Shown here: in pieces, positions 23,222-36,500 of the stretch
How positions within the stretch are numbered: position 1 is the stretch's first letter
Layout of the letters: each line of letters begins with the position of its first letter
DNA from: Marsupella aquatica
Taxonomy: Eukaryota; Marchantiophyta
Length of the DNA: 64,000 nt
Assembly: GCA_973895155.1 (NCBI GenBank)
Contig: OZ316891.1
Span: 18,352,001 to 18,416,000, forward strand
Reading direction: 5' to 3'
Notes under the pieces: model-generated
Seen by the model: only the letters and a program-made list of their open reading frames with translations
Databases searched by the model: none
Told to the model about the DNA's origin: nothing
Made by a program: the position numbers and the translations under genes

Positions 23222-26200
23222 ATGGCAGCAAGTGAGGTCGCCGCTGTGAGTAGTACGATCATAGAGATTGCAAGAACAATACAGGATTTGGGGAATAACT
23301 GGTACAAAGCTTCAGCAGATTGGGAGGATTTCCCACGGAAGATAGCCAGGCTCAAACGAAAGCATGACTTCTGGACAAAGGAATTCATGAAATCTGCTAT
23401 GTTATCGGACCCCTCTCTGATGGAGACTTTGGGCGAAGCTGAAAATCTACTCGAGCAGGAAAAAGCTAAACTGGAGGGAAGCGAAGCAAGATGTGGTGCA
23501 GGGTGCTACTTCAAGGTGAGCAGGACGATGTTCCCTGCAAAGGTAGGATTGAGAATCCAGCTAGTAATTGATGCATTCAATGCGATCCCAGGCTTTCTAC
23601 AGCAGGAGGAGGAAGCTGCCGTGGCATTGGATAAGAGAATGATGCGAAGAGCTCCTTCCTTGTCTTTCCGGGACGATGACCGCTACGTTCCTCTCGAATT
23701 TACGGAATCGAAAGTTCAGAATGCTTTGGACGATCCTAGTGGCTCCCCACTAGTTTTGTTGCATGGAGGACCTGGTAAAGGAAAGTCAACCTTAGCACGA
23801 AGTGTTGCACTTCACTATCACGGGAAGTGTAAGAGTCCAGAAGAGAATCCAGACAGAGCTTTTGAACTGGTGGCTTTCTTGGAATGCGGTCCCAAGGCTG
23901 ACATCCCAACGAGCGAATTGAAGCTGGCCAATTTGATTAGCCCAAATTCAGGGGCAACTGCTGTCCCTGAAGCACAAGGGAAACCTGACCCCGAGGATGC
24001 AATTTGGAGGAGACTGAAGGGCCTGCTCAAACATCAGAGAATACTCATAGTATTGGATGATGTTTGGGAACGAGAATTTTTGCAGAAGATGCTGGACTAG
24101 CGGGGTGTTGGAGTGAAATTCTTGGTGACTTCTCAAGATCAAGATCTGTATCGTGATTTGAGTTTGAGTCATCCGCCCACCCAAATTCAGATAGAAGATG
24201 TCAACGACTATGTTGCCATGCAAATTCTCGCCAGTCATGTGGGGTTCACAAATAAGCAAATCCCTGCACACATCCAGGTTTGAATTCACCTGTTCACTGG
24301 TAGTCTGCAAAGGGTTACCGAGTGTCATTCTGCTATTTATAATTCAGTCTTGGACTTTTGAAATCCTTAATCAGGCAATAAATCGTTCCATTTCCTGGAT
24401 CATGTCTCCTCTGTCCTCACTGGTGCTTTGAATTTTCTTTGCAGGGACTAGCGCACAAGGTGATAGAGGGTATGGAGAAGCATCCTCTGGCTCTGGCGAG
24501 TGTAGCCAAAGAAATTGACCCCGATCGATCCCACGATGTTGAAGAGTGGGAAGCTGCATCTGAAAGTTTCTTGACAGCGCTTCAGTCCAGGATCACAAAA
24601 CATACCTTTGGTATGGCATATCCAGAAAGCTTTTGGCTCACCACGCAACGGTCGATCGAGGCAGTGAGAGAAGTGACAGAAGATGCCCCAAGCTTACTTA
24701 TCTTGTTACACATGTGTGAAGCACCTTCTGTTCCAGAGGAAGTTCTCAAAATTCTCTTTGTTAGCGTGGTTTGTCAGGGTGGTTCTGAACAGTCTAAACT
24801 ATCGAGATTTAAAATTTCAATGAAAGCGTTGAGGAGCAGAGGGTTAGTAAAGATAAATAGTCCATCACAATCTTCTTATTCCTGGTCAGCGCATTCCTTA
24901 CAAAAACTGTTTATGGAATGTGAGATGAATGATGAGAAAGAAACACTACTCAAAGTGCGCAGAGAAACGATACTCAAAATACTTGGAAGTGAGTCAGATG
25001 AGATAAATATTAAAGTGGGAGTTGAGACCAAGATCACAACAGATGTCTCTGTGCAGGAAGACAGGATGGTTTGGATTTCTTTGTGCGCACTCTATTTTCA
25101 CAAACACTACTCTGAGAAAGCTACCCTAAAGCTTGACATTCTGCCTCACCAGCTAAATAGTCTCCGGAGAAGCGCGATTGAACCGATCACTCGATTACTA
25201 GCTATGCACATAAATGGGCGTTGGAGCAAAAGTGCACAATTGTCTGCCAAAAAGGTGAGCTCATCTAACACATTTTAATCAAGTTGATACGCACTGGACT
25301 TAATGGAGTTCATTCCAAAGTTTGTATTGGAGTGTGAATTTTCACATCAGTCTTGGTTGTCGTCACAAGAACAGAGCTTGTGGCTTACGGTTTTGAAATC
25401 TGTAGGCACACAAAATTTACTTTAGAGTATTGATGTTGTATTACTAGAACATTCATGACGGTTCATATAGTATGACTGGATAGCCTCGTTTCCCATAAAA
25501 TTCCTGTCATGAATTCTCTGTATTGGAGTCTCCAGATCTGCCAAATTGCACGCAGATCTTCTCTTTTATATAAGAATAATCTGATGTAGATTTAACGGCA
25601 AATTCCCGGAACCATTCATCGCATAATCCATTTTGTTTTGTGGTATCAATGCTCGCCCTCAGACCAGAGTATACGACTCTCTTTGGTCTACGGTCTGGAT
25701 CTGCACTGTGTTTTTTCTAAACGGACCATTCTGACTACTCTTACCTTTGATCACCAGATATATCTTAGATACATATACAAATGTGGACTACACGACAATG
25801 GCATCGTGTATTTATTGGCCTTGCCAATCTCCGTTTTGCCAATGTTACAAGCTTGCGAGATATTGCAGCTGTGGAGTGGCAAACAACTTTGATTGGTGAA
25901 AATTCGGGGGCTCTTCTGAAGGCTCTCTTGGACTTACTCGAAAATCTGTCCGACTCAGGCGACGCCAAGATAGCGACGGCAGCAGCCAGGGTTTTTTCTG
26001 AGCTTTGTCTCAACCCATTGCACGATGCAGTCATCATATCTTCGGGGATCTTGGACACAATCTTAAACATCCTGTCGCCTAATAACAACTCACAACTCCT
26101 AGTCGCCAGCACAAACATATTGATCAGATTGGCTTACAACGATGGTATAGGAAGTGATGAGACAGCGCAGTATCCTGGGATCCTTGAGCAACTTCTCCAA

Positions 26201-29163
26201 GCTTTGTCCTCCGATAAAATGCCTGAACTTCAGGTAGCAGCAGCGCATGCATTGAGGAACTTGGCTGGATCAAATAAGGACATCGCTAGGCGACAACTGG
26301 TGAAGTTGCCTGGGTTACTAGAAAGACTAGTGAATCTATTGACGAAGGATAACAGGTCTGACCTTCAGACAGAGGCAGCAATGTTGTTAGGAAACCTGGC
26401 AGTTTTTGAATACGGGAGGGAAAAAGTTGTCGCTTACCCCGGAGCAATTCAGCAACTTCTCGCCTCCATGTCCACGAATGATAGCCCTCCGCTTCAGCTA
26501 CAAGCAGCACAGGCGTTGTTCAACTTGACTGCATCAGATAATGCCATTACTCTGCGACGACTCGTGAATTTCCCTGGGTTACTAGAGTCACTGGTGAATC
26601 TGTTGTCGAAGAATAACAGCCCTGATCTACAGACACAGGGAGCAATGTCGTTAGGAAACCTGGCAAGTTTTTTCGAATATGGGCAGGAAAAAATTGTCGC
26701 CTGCCCCGGCGTAATTCAGCAACTTCTTGCCTCCATGTCCACGAGTGATAGCCCTCCGCTTCAGCTACAAGCAGCACGGGCGTTGGTGAACTTGACTGCA
26801 TCAGATAATGACATCACTAAGCGACGACTCCTGAATTTTCCTTGGTTACTAGAGTCACTGGTGAATCTGTTGTCGAAGGATCACAACCCTGGGCTTCAGA
26901 CAGAGGCGGCAATGTCGTTAGGAAACCTGGCAAGAACTTTTGAATATGGGAAGGAAAACATTGTTGCTTGCCCTGGCGGAATTCAGCAAATTCTTGCGTC
27001 CATGTCCAGGAATGATAACCCTCAGGTTCAATTACAAGCAGCAATGACATTCACCAACTTGACTGCATCAGATAATGACATCACTAAACGATGACTCGTA
27101 AATTTCCCTGGGTTACTAGAGTCACTGGTGAATCTCTTGTCGAAGGAAAACAGCCCTGAGCTTCAGACACAGGCAGCAATGTCGTTAGGAAACCTGGCAA
27201 GAACTTTTGCATATGGGGAGGAAAGAATTGTCGCTTGCTCCGGTGTAATTCAGCAACTTCTTGCCTCCATGTCCAGGAACAATAGCCCTCAGCTTCAGCT
27301 AACAGCAACACAGGTTTTGGCCAACTTGACAACATCAGCTAATGACCTTACTGTTCGACGACTTGTGAAATTTCCTGGGTTACTAGAGGAACTCGTGAAG
27401 TTGTTGTCCAAGGATAATACAGATAACGTTCAATATATTGCAGCACATTCTTTACGTAATCTAGCACATAGTCAAGTTGATTAGATGAGGTTGACAATGA
27501 AGCATTGCTCAGGGTTATTGGAGGAGTTTTTCATGTCAGTGTCGGATGGAGAATTTGATCAGATGAGCGGCTGGGAATATTATGTAGAGGCATTGACCTA
27601 CATAGACCCTGCACGAGGTAATGGAGCACACCTGCACTCTGCAATCGCTTATAAACGAAGAGGATATGCAAACATGATTTTAGGCCTACAGAAGGAGGCG
27701 CTGGATGATCTGAATAGAGCAAACAAAATGGAGACTGGGGATCTTTCCACGTTGCGGTACGTACTACTTGTGTTATTGAAATGGGGTGGATGGCTATTAT
27801 ATCCTGACATGTTGTGTTTCCTCCACTTCCTAACAAGTCTTTCAATCTCTTTGATAACAATTGACCTGTAGCCACTTGCATGTTTGTATTTTTGAGGAAA
27901 TTTTAGTCAAGGCATGGATAGATAACTGATGATCCAGGAGCCCTCAGTCAAATGCATTGGATGTTTTGAAGCATGGTAGAGTTAGGTTGTCAATATTAGA
28001 GACAATATGAAGAAATTCCAATTGATGGGGTGCCTTGTCTTTTACTGTCAACTGACAAATCATACTTAGAATGTACTCAACTCTGGTGGATAATAACCTA
28101 GGCTCAACAGGTTTCTCAGATAGCCGCGGACCTTATGAAGAAGTTGATTAAGTACTTGTGAGCAATAGTTGCACATGGCTAACACCGTGTGCCAGTGGGG
28201 ACCAGTCACATCAGTCCAACTATGGGCATCATGCATCTGGGAAAATGCATCTTCTCTGGATTTTTTTAAGAAAGGGTTTGGGCCTGAAAAGAAAAGAAAA
28301 GAAAGGAGTATATTATGCATCTGTAGAATGCAAACGTCATTATTTCACAGTCAGAATAAAACAAGTCCAAGGACAAAAGACAGTCGACTGAAGTGCAAGT
28401 AGCATTTCCTTTTACTATCAGTGTTAATTGGCAGTACACCAACACCTGGCGACTAACACTATTGAAATCTGACTTGTTTGCATTTTGCTCAGTTTTTTGT
28501 GCTACCATTTTCATTAATAGCAGAAAGTCGTTGTTAATTCTTTTGATATACAGCATATAAGCAAGTTATTACAAATATACAGCCAGGTCTGTGATGTTTT
28601 TTAATTTTTAATTTAAGGACACAATAGGCAGATCTATGGAATTTTTCATGGAGTTGAAGAAAATGATCCGTCACTCTAGAGTCCAGAAATGAATAAATTT
28701 AACCTACTAGTAAATATTGACCGCTTCTTTGTGGAGTGTGAACTGATACCTCTTGTTTCTTCTTCCCCTGGACTGATACCTATATAACCTGGGATGCAGG
28801 TATCAGCTCACTGTGAGAACAAGGCTCGGGGATTTAGAAGGAGCCCTTGCAGATTCTAAGAGGATTATTGAAAAGCAGTGCACAGCATTTGACTTGCAAG
28901 AGAGCGGGGTTCTGAAAAGAATGATGGGAGATTTGCAAGGAGCCTTGGAAGATCTCAACAGAAGCCTGGAGCTTGATCCTAATGATTATGAGGTTCTAAA
29001 ACATAGAGCACTTGTTAGATTTCTAATGAAGGATGAGAGTGGAGCCCATTCTGATGCTCAAATGGCGCTCACATTGAAACCCATAAGAGTTGATGCAAGC
29101 TCTTATGGACGAGATTGTTTAGGAGTAAGTTCTGTAGAGTTCTTAGACTACGTGCTTAGATAG
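23222..29163 (+). pseudogene. NB-ARC-Armadillo-TPR receptor-like gene, copy 2, with several stops
   Basis: Same exon plan as copy 1: 23222-24277, 24445-25254, about 25758-27756 and 28800-29163. It keeps the N-terminal region absent from copy 1 (starting MAASEVAAVSSTIIEIARTI), a helical stretch that may correspond to the CC or RPW8-like domain of plant NLRs. P-loop and kinase-2 motifs match copy 1. Reading is interrupted by TAG at 24098-24100 (copy 1 has TTG, Leu), TGA at 27092-27094 (copy 1 has CGA, Arg) and TAG at 27482-27484. Near 25853 one base is missing relative to copy 1 (CTTGCG against CTTTGCG), which shifts frame if the same acceptor is used. Splice sites are intact. At best it makes a truncated CC-NB fragment of 292 residues ending before the RNBS-B region; such truncated NLRs can act in plants, but that is speculation. 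Confidence 0.85.
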
Positions 29164-29224
29164 GTGATTTCTTATTGACAACATTTGTGTAATACACCTT
29201 CACTGTTCACCCTAATTAATTAGT

Positions 29225-29855
29225 CTTGTCTTGGAAGTAGTGTTAGTTCCTTGTTCCTCCTGGGTGATTCTTAAAACTAGTGAGGAACACCTCAAATCTA
29301 TGTTGAGTGCCAGCAACTCTGCTAGGACTGTGGGTGAACTTGAACTCATCCAGTGGCCGTGGACCAATCTTGAGGTCCCGGGTTCGATGACACAGAAAAA
29401 TGATTTTCCTCTTTTTTGACGGGACAGCGGAGTGATTCCCCAGGGACACTGAGCACCAGATTGACCCGTACCCGGCTCTGGAGCACAAACTCGTGTACTT
29501 TCGTCCAAAGTCTATAGATAAGAGGCTTGGAAGGATCACCAGGTGAACAGGATCCATGTCAAGTACCACTGTCATAGTGTCAATAATCATGGGAATTACA
29601 GCGATAGGCAGGGTAGCAAACTGAATGGTAGGAGGATTGAGGGAGGTAGATACAGGGTGCCCATCACCCTCACCGTCAACTGGACCTCGGCTAACATTAT
29701 TAGTAGTTGGAGGTAGTCTTGGCAGTGATGTCCCCGCGGGCCGTTTTGTGGCTCCGGGCGCTGGTTTCTGGTTTTATCGGCTATTGCTTGGGTGGTTCTG
29801 TCCCCTCGCTGTCGTGTTGATGTTTTTATAAAGTCCGTTTTATATGGGGGAGGTA
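29225..29855. other. Insertion-like segment at the junction of copies 2 and 3
   Basis: Between the point where copy 2's 3' flank stops matching copy 1 (about 29224) and the abrupt start of copy 3 Armadillo sequence (about 29856) lie 630 bp unrelated to the receptor genes. It has a tRNA B-box-like GGTTCGATGAC (29379-29389) and a GC-richer stretch (29715-29830) ending TTTTTATAAAGTCC. These could be SINE or LINE remnants, but I cannot confirm either. Confidence 0.35.
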
Positions 29856-31401
29856 AAACACAGGCAGCAATGTCTTTAGGGAATCTGGCAACAGTAGTTC
29901 CATACAGGAAGGAAAAGATTGTCGCATGCTCTGGCGCACTGCAAGAACTTCTTGCCTCCATTTCGGGGAATGATAAACCTCCGCTTCAGCTCGAAGCAGC
30001 ACGGTCAATACACAATTTGAGTACATGTTACTGTTCGACAACTCTTGAAATTGCCTGGGATACAAGAGGAACTAGTGAAGTTGTTGTCCAGGGATGATTC
30101 AGATAATCTCCAACTCGGAGCAGCACGTTCTTTCCGTAATCTAGCAGAGAGTCAAGTTGACGACATGAGGCTGACAATGACGCATTGCTCAGGATTATTG
30201 GAGAAGTTTTCGATGTCATTGTCTGAGGAAAAATTCCATCCAAAGAGTGGCTGGAAATATTATGTAGAAGCATTGACATACATTGACCCTGCACGATCGA
30301 GGTAACGGAGCACATCTGCAGTCTGCATTCGTTTATTCACGAAGAGGATATGCAAATATGATTTTAGGCCTAAACAAGGAGTCGCTGGAAGATTTGAGTA
30401 GACCGAACGACATGCAGCCTGGAGATCGTTTCACTTTGCGGTACGTACTACAGCGTGTGATTGAGATGGGTCGGGACGGCCATATTGTGACATGGTGTGT
30501 TTCCTCCAATTCTAGTTTCCAGTTCCTAACAAGTCCATCTCACTCTTTGGAACCAATTGGCCTTACTAATGCCATTTGCATGTTTTTATTTTGGAGTAAA
30601 ATTTTAATCAGGCGATGGATAGATAAGAGATCAAGGAGCTCTTAGTCAAACGCATTGTATATTTTGAATCCGTTAGGGTTAGGTGCTCATAGGTCAAACG
30701 ACAAATTGATGGAACTCCAATTAATGTGCAGTGTCTCTTATCTTCAAGACCAAGTCTATAATTTAGGATGTACAAAGTTTTGAGGGATAATAACCTAGGG
30801 CCAATAGATCTCTCAATTGGTCATGGACCTCTTAAAGAAGGTAATGAAGCAGTGGTCTTCAATTGTGTCCATGGAACTAAAACAAATGTATGAGGAAAGG
30901 TAACTTAAGTAGCTATATAATGATATGTACTGATATATTCTTGAACGTGAAACTCTGTTTAAGAGAAATTCAAACGGCTAACAAGGTCGAGATGCCAGTG
31001 GGATAAGTTCATTAATTTCCGGACACCTTTTTCCTTTTTCTTTCCTTGAACTGACACCTTTATAACCTGGATGCAGGTGTCAGTACACTGTGAAAACAAG
31101 GTTTGGGGACTCAGAAGGAGCCCTTGCAGATTCTGACAAGATTATTGAAAAGCAGTGCAGAGCATGTGACTTGCAAGAGAGTGGGGTTCTCAAAAGAATG
31201 ATGAAAGATTTACCCGGAGCATTGTCAGATCTCAACAGAAGTCTGGAGCTCAGTCCTAATTATGAGGTTCTAAAACATAGAGCAGCTGTTAGATTTCTAA
31301 TGAATAATGAGAATGGAGCCCATTCAGATGCTCAAATGGCCCTCACATTGAAGTCCAACAGAGTTGATGCGGGCTCTTATGGGCTACGTTATTTCCCATA
31401 A
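29856..31401 (+). pseudogene. NB-ARC-Armadillo-TPR gene, copy 3: truncated 3' fragment
   Basis: Similarity begins inside an Armadillo unit (near 29856) and runs through the end of the Armadillo exon (donor near 30440), the following intron and the TPR exon (31078-31401). The CC, NB-ARC and most Armadillo units are missing. Relative to copy 2 there is an 11-bp deletion near 30028-30040 and a 4-bp insertion near 30296-30299, both shifting frame. The TPR exon is open, with one codon deleted, and ends in a stop at 31399-31401. The 3' flank to about 31,570 matches the 3' flank of copy 1 but not of copy 2, so copy 3 probably keeps the ancestral cluster end. Confidence 0.85.
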
Positions 31402-33500
31402 AGTTCAGTGGAATTCTTGGACTACAAACTTAGATAGTTGATTTCTCATTGAGAATGTTTGTGTTAGACTGCAAGCATTCAGATTTGTCAGTATATTGTT
31501 CAGTAGACATTCTTTATTTTTGCCTTCATTGAAAGTTCAGTTGGGACACCAATTGATTGCATTTGGGGGGCATATGGGAGGAATAAGCTACTGGGAACAC
31601 TTAAAAACGAAGGAGGTGTATCCTACTCCAAAACACGCTTCAAAGAATCATGTCAGAATGAAGTGTGGTTGTCTCACATTAACGCATGAGAAAAGGCATG
31701 TGTTCTTCCTAGAGCCTTATTTTCCCCTAAATGTTTTCCATGCTTTAGATCAAGACCTCCACCCAACCACTCTTCCTTTCAAACCAGTTTTCTCCCACAC
31801 CTTACATGAAAAATCACCCCACCCCCATCCTGTTGAAACACCCCTTGGGACACATGAAATTGATATCGTGGTGCAGTTTCAGATTGTCCTGCGTGAAATC
31901 GAATTGACAAGGATTGTGATAATCTCGAAGCCCGTAGCTCACTGAAACTTGAGTCACCACTGACGATTTTGAGGCAAAGACTTAAGCAGGGAAGTTTGTT
32001 GCGCAGTAAACTAGAGCGCGGTAGGTCTTAAGCATCGCACTTGGCCCTGTAACTTTGAACTGTCCTACTGACGATGGACCAGCGCAGTGCCCGCTGATTA
32101 GACTTTGTCAAGTCGAATCTCTTATTCCCATCCAATCGGAGCTCCATTAAAGAGAAATTGGGCGACTTCACTGATACTTGGGCCCAGAAAAATCAGCTCG
32201 GAAACCCATTTCATGAATTAAATTGAAGTCATCGCCACAGGAATCTTCTTAAGTCTCAATAATCAGACAGAACAAGAGCTCGTGAGCCAACCTGCGGTTC
32301 TGTCAAAAATTTATCCCGTGAAAACCAACGTAAAGTGATTACCGGGTTCCCTTTTGATGAAGCATTTCTATTTCCAAGCCCACAGACGAGGGGCAGAATA
32401 CATTGTTGACAAATGTCTTCTTCCTGATCCTTCACACCGAAGAAATTCTCAACCGAATTGCGTAAAATCTGTCCCAGAGTGTTAGAATCCTGAAGTCTAG
32501 CAAACGTAATTAAGACTACCCCAGATCTTTGCTGTTGTCTGGCAAAACGCAGTGCCCCACGGTCAAACAAGAACATCTTAGGTCGCAAGTCAACCGGTTG
32601 CTCGAAGACATGTTGTACGCGACACGCATATAAATCCCTCCCCACTAGGTAAAATTTAGAGATGTTAACAAGACTAGCCACACAAACTACCCTGAGGCCA
32701 GGCCGATCCATTTCCAAGTCATTCCTAGTTCTGGACTCTGGCAAGTGGCACTAAACTCTACTACTGGTCCCGTATAGAGTCGGTCGCTCTAAAGACTACG
32801 CTGTTTGGGGCTACGATCAGATCCGTATGTCTTGGGAGGGAACTTCATCGCAGCCCTCTTCCAACGGCGACAATGAAGCCCGTCCGTCTGATGTGCATTC
32901 CAATTTTCCAGACTCCGATGCAAAGGTTTGTAGTCAAGAATGGGCCATTTCCTGTTCGAAACAAGATAACCTTTGGAAACAAATCCGACACATTTCACTA
33001 ATTATATACAAATTGTATGGAGACAAGAATAGCGTGAAAGTTCCGAGCAGAATTATCTAAATTGATCTCAGAAAAAAGCGGAGAACAAGGGCACTAGCCA
33101 AACGCATTGCAATCTGAAGTTCTTACTAGAATGTCCCGAAATCTGTAGAGGCATCATGAACATATGAATGGTCCATTGCGTACACAGGTAGGAAACGGGA
33201 TCCATCTTGAACCATGTGGATGTCCGCTTCGACTCTACACCCTCCAAACCTGATGAGAACATTGATCGATCAAAACACCTCAGCAGTATGATTGACATGA
33301 GCAGGGAATTTCAAGCACAGCCCCCTGCTATCGTCCCCACCTCTTCGGTCTTTCATTTCCCATTCTGCCTTCACACTATAGTTCCGTCAGCTGTCTAAAC
33401 AATCATCTCCCCAGCGTGTCATCCTGTATTCGTAAACCCTAGACTCGCTCTCAAGGTGACCTTAGTGCTAACTTAAGTCTAAGACCTGTGATCTTGAAAG
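31402..33500. other. Region between copy 3 and the zf-XS gene, no confident gene
   Basis: Beyond the copy 3 flank there is no recognised gene. Two weak possibilities are noted: a 162-codon minus-strand open frame at 32256-32744 with no family I recognise, and a plus-strand frame starting ATG at 32827 that reads MSWEGTSSQPSSNGDNEA and ends at a donor-like GTTTGT near 32926. Neither can be connected to further exons with confidence. Confidence 0.4.
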
Positions 33501-36500
33501 TCATATCCCTAATTGTTCTCCAGATTGCTGCGTTAGAAGCTTGGCCTTGACCTCCTTACGATTTGTCACTTGGACCTTTTTCCTCTGCTTCTTACTGAAG
33601 ATCTTCTCGACGTCTTTCTTGAGCGCAAGATAACCATATAACACCCGTTTGGTTGTCTTAGTTTCTTCATCAACTTGCGTGAAATCTGGACCCTCTGGAA
33701 CAGTCTCGAATCCCGGCAATCCTGTTTTAAACGGACGAATGATGTCCCACTGTACTCGGCCGCGTCCATTTCGCAAAAAGTAGTTGTGCAGGCGCTCGGC
33801 TTCTTGCAGACCTTCATCAGTGGGTTCAAATTCCACATGCACAATTCCTCTGTGACCAAATTTGTCCCAGATAGACTTGGCCCGGCCATGCAGGTGACCT
33901 AACTCTGCAGCAAGGAAAGAAGTCCATTCAACGGTACTGGGTGAAACTCTCCGGAGTACCCGATAACCTTCAAGCAGATTCATGAGAAGAGAAGCCATAC
34001 ATTAGACATAACGTATAACTGAATGTGGCTGTGTCAATGTGACGTCTGAACCGCCCCCGAGAGAGTCGTTGGAATTGTACTCAGTTCAGAGTAGAGGCAT
34101 CCGAATACTCAAGACACCACGTTTGTTAGGACAAACTATCTGGTACGAGAGGACCGTAAACTTAAAAGGAAACCCTCTCCAAAATGGGCAGCTTCAACTT
34201 TCTGTAGGGAATCTCAAGAACGAAATCTTAGTCAATAGGATACACGGATGGCAGAGAAGATTAGCTAAATGGTCCTGGATTGATTTGAAACGTCGAAAGT
34301 GATCTTAAAAGGAACAACAGCCAAAGATTATACCAGCTGAACTTGCAAGCTCAAAACCTGGGACGCATTCGTTGGTTGAACTATTACGTGAGGGACACAC
34401 TACTGCCAAATCACCCTATTTAGAATTGACACCCTCGCCCCTAAAATTTCCCCCTATATTGCTAATCGAGAGGGCAAAAGTGTTATCATCGCGAACAGCC
34501 TGATTGGTTCGCGAAAGGGAAGATAGCAACAGCTAGGTGAGAAAAAATCATAAATATAATTACAACAAGAAGCCGAGCAGCCTCAGCTATGCAAATACCT
34601 TAGAGTGGATGTTGGAAGTATTTCGTTGATAAACAGAAAGAAAACCGCTATCAATAATGAGATTTAAGGTCACACAGTTAATTAAAAGAGGTTCGAAGTG
34701 TGTTCACAGAAAGTTCTGTCAGTGGAGCCAGCAACGCAAATCTTACTTTTTTTCCTCTTTTCCTAGATTGCCTGGTTGGATACTTGCACATGAGTGCACT
34801 GTCCAATATTTGTCTCTGGTTCCATGGCCTTCTAGTCTCTGTTGACACCAAGAAAAACTTTAACGCTTGATGCCTAGTTATTTGTTAACAAACACCCCTT
34901 CTTACTGTACGGTGTAAAATTAAGCTTACGACGCTAGTAAGCTTAAGTGAAACTGGGGAATTTAATGCCGGGTATAGTTGTGGAGTCAATGACCCTCCAA
35001 TATCAACAGTCATCATAGCAATGACTGCCAATTAGTAGCACCACCTTCCGGAACAAAGGCATCCAGGCAAGCTAGCAAGTTCACGACTCTTGTGCAACAA
35101 AATGTATGTGCACGTGACAGTCCAGGCTGGAATGTAATGGCACTGGTCAATTTGTCAAAAAGTCAAGTGCAAAAATACACACCTAAGCATTATCCAACTC
35201 CATCAAAGGGACAATTGGCACTGCCAAGTGGATTTCAATACATATCATGAAGGGCACACTCAATCAAGACATGAGATAGAGGAACTCAAGCAAGATCAAA
35301 AAGAGAGGGACGAGTTTTCAAACCGTTCAAGAGGAGTGCCATCTCTGAGTTGGTCACGCCCTCCCACCGCTTATCTGCACCCATTCCCGTTCGTGTGTTC
35401 TCCACCACCACAATAGGAGGCCAGACTATCGTATCCTCTTCTGCCTCAATGTTGCTAGCTGTGGGTTCCTTGATGTCCAGCTTCAGAACATCAATCAAAG
35501 CTTTGCGAAAACCCATGTGATCGATGCGCTTGCTCTGAACTTGGGAGTGTTGTGCATGAGTTATCAATTCGTAAATATCAGAGTATATTTTCGACCCTCT
35601 GCATCCACCAAACCCATTGTATATGCCCAGCCTGATTGATATCGGTTTGTGATTCACGAGTAACCCCTTAAAGCCTAGTTATCCAATCTAAGCATGCAAA
35701 GAGCAGTGTGAAATACAAGTCGCACAACGATTAGGATCCTCTAGATTGATTAAGCAGAAGAGACTGCAGAGCTAACGCACTCCTACCAGGCAAAACTTTA
35801 ATTCTGTTCAAGCAGTTTAAACAACGAGCAAGTTAGTCCATTTACAAACAGTTGCGATGAACTTTGTTCAGTGACGCCTTGTATTGTAAACTCCGGACTA
35901 TAAGTGCAAAGCCACCCTTTCGGCTTGTGTACTACGGAGACAACACGGCCATTAGGATAAAAGCTAGGGTATGAAGTAAATGCCTGGGACATGCTTTCCT
36001 ACCGCAAACCGGTTCAGTCACGCGGACCTCCGTCTAAGGCAAAAACTTTTGCCACATATTGATATGAGACGTGGAAAGGGAGAACGAAATCGGCCCACGA
36101 GACAGACATGGCATAAAATGGAAACCTTCGAGCAATTGAAGGCCAATGAGATCAGAACTCTGACGATCATGGGCAACCACTTGAAGGAATGAATCCATCC
36201 ATTCCTCTTTTAGCTTCTTCACATGGATGAAATTGAAGATGAGAAGCTGTTCAATTTCCGAATAAGGACAGGATGAAAATAATGCGTGGATTGTACAGGA
36301 CATTCTGAACAATATCGCTCCTGTCCAAGGATTGAGAGACCTCCCGCGACTAGTCCTCTCGGGCCCAGGAGACAACAACTTCTCTCTTTTCCTTGAAAAG
36401 GATAAACCTGGAACAGGGTCTAGACCTGTTTTTCCTGTCACTTCCTTTCAGAAAATTCAAGAAATTGGACAGTCCCTCGTCCTCGTTTGAAGCGAACCGA

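Noticed and set aside
29345-29395. tRNA gene suggested by GGTTCGATGAC
   Set aside because: No cloverleaf or A box can be built around it; at most it is a SINE-like B box.
31496-31945. 149-codon plus-strand open frame after copy 3
   Set aside because: Its first part is the non-coding 3' flank shared with copy 1, and no domain is visible.
34139-34156. GGTACGAGAGGACCG resembling the sarcin-ricin loop of large-subunit rRNA
   Set aside because: The match is about 14 bases and flanking sequence does not follow any rRNA; it lies inside intron 2 of zf-XS gene 1.
36034-36441. 135-codon minus-strand open frame
   Set aside because: It lies wholly within intron 1 of zf-XS gene 1, and including it would break the zinc finger and the phase match.
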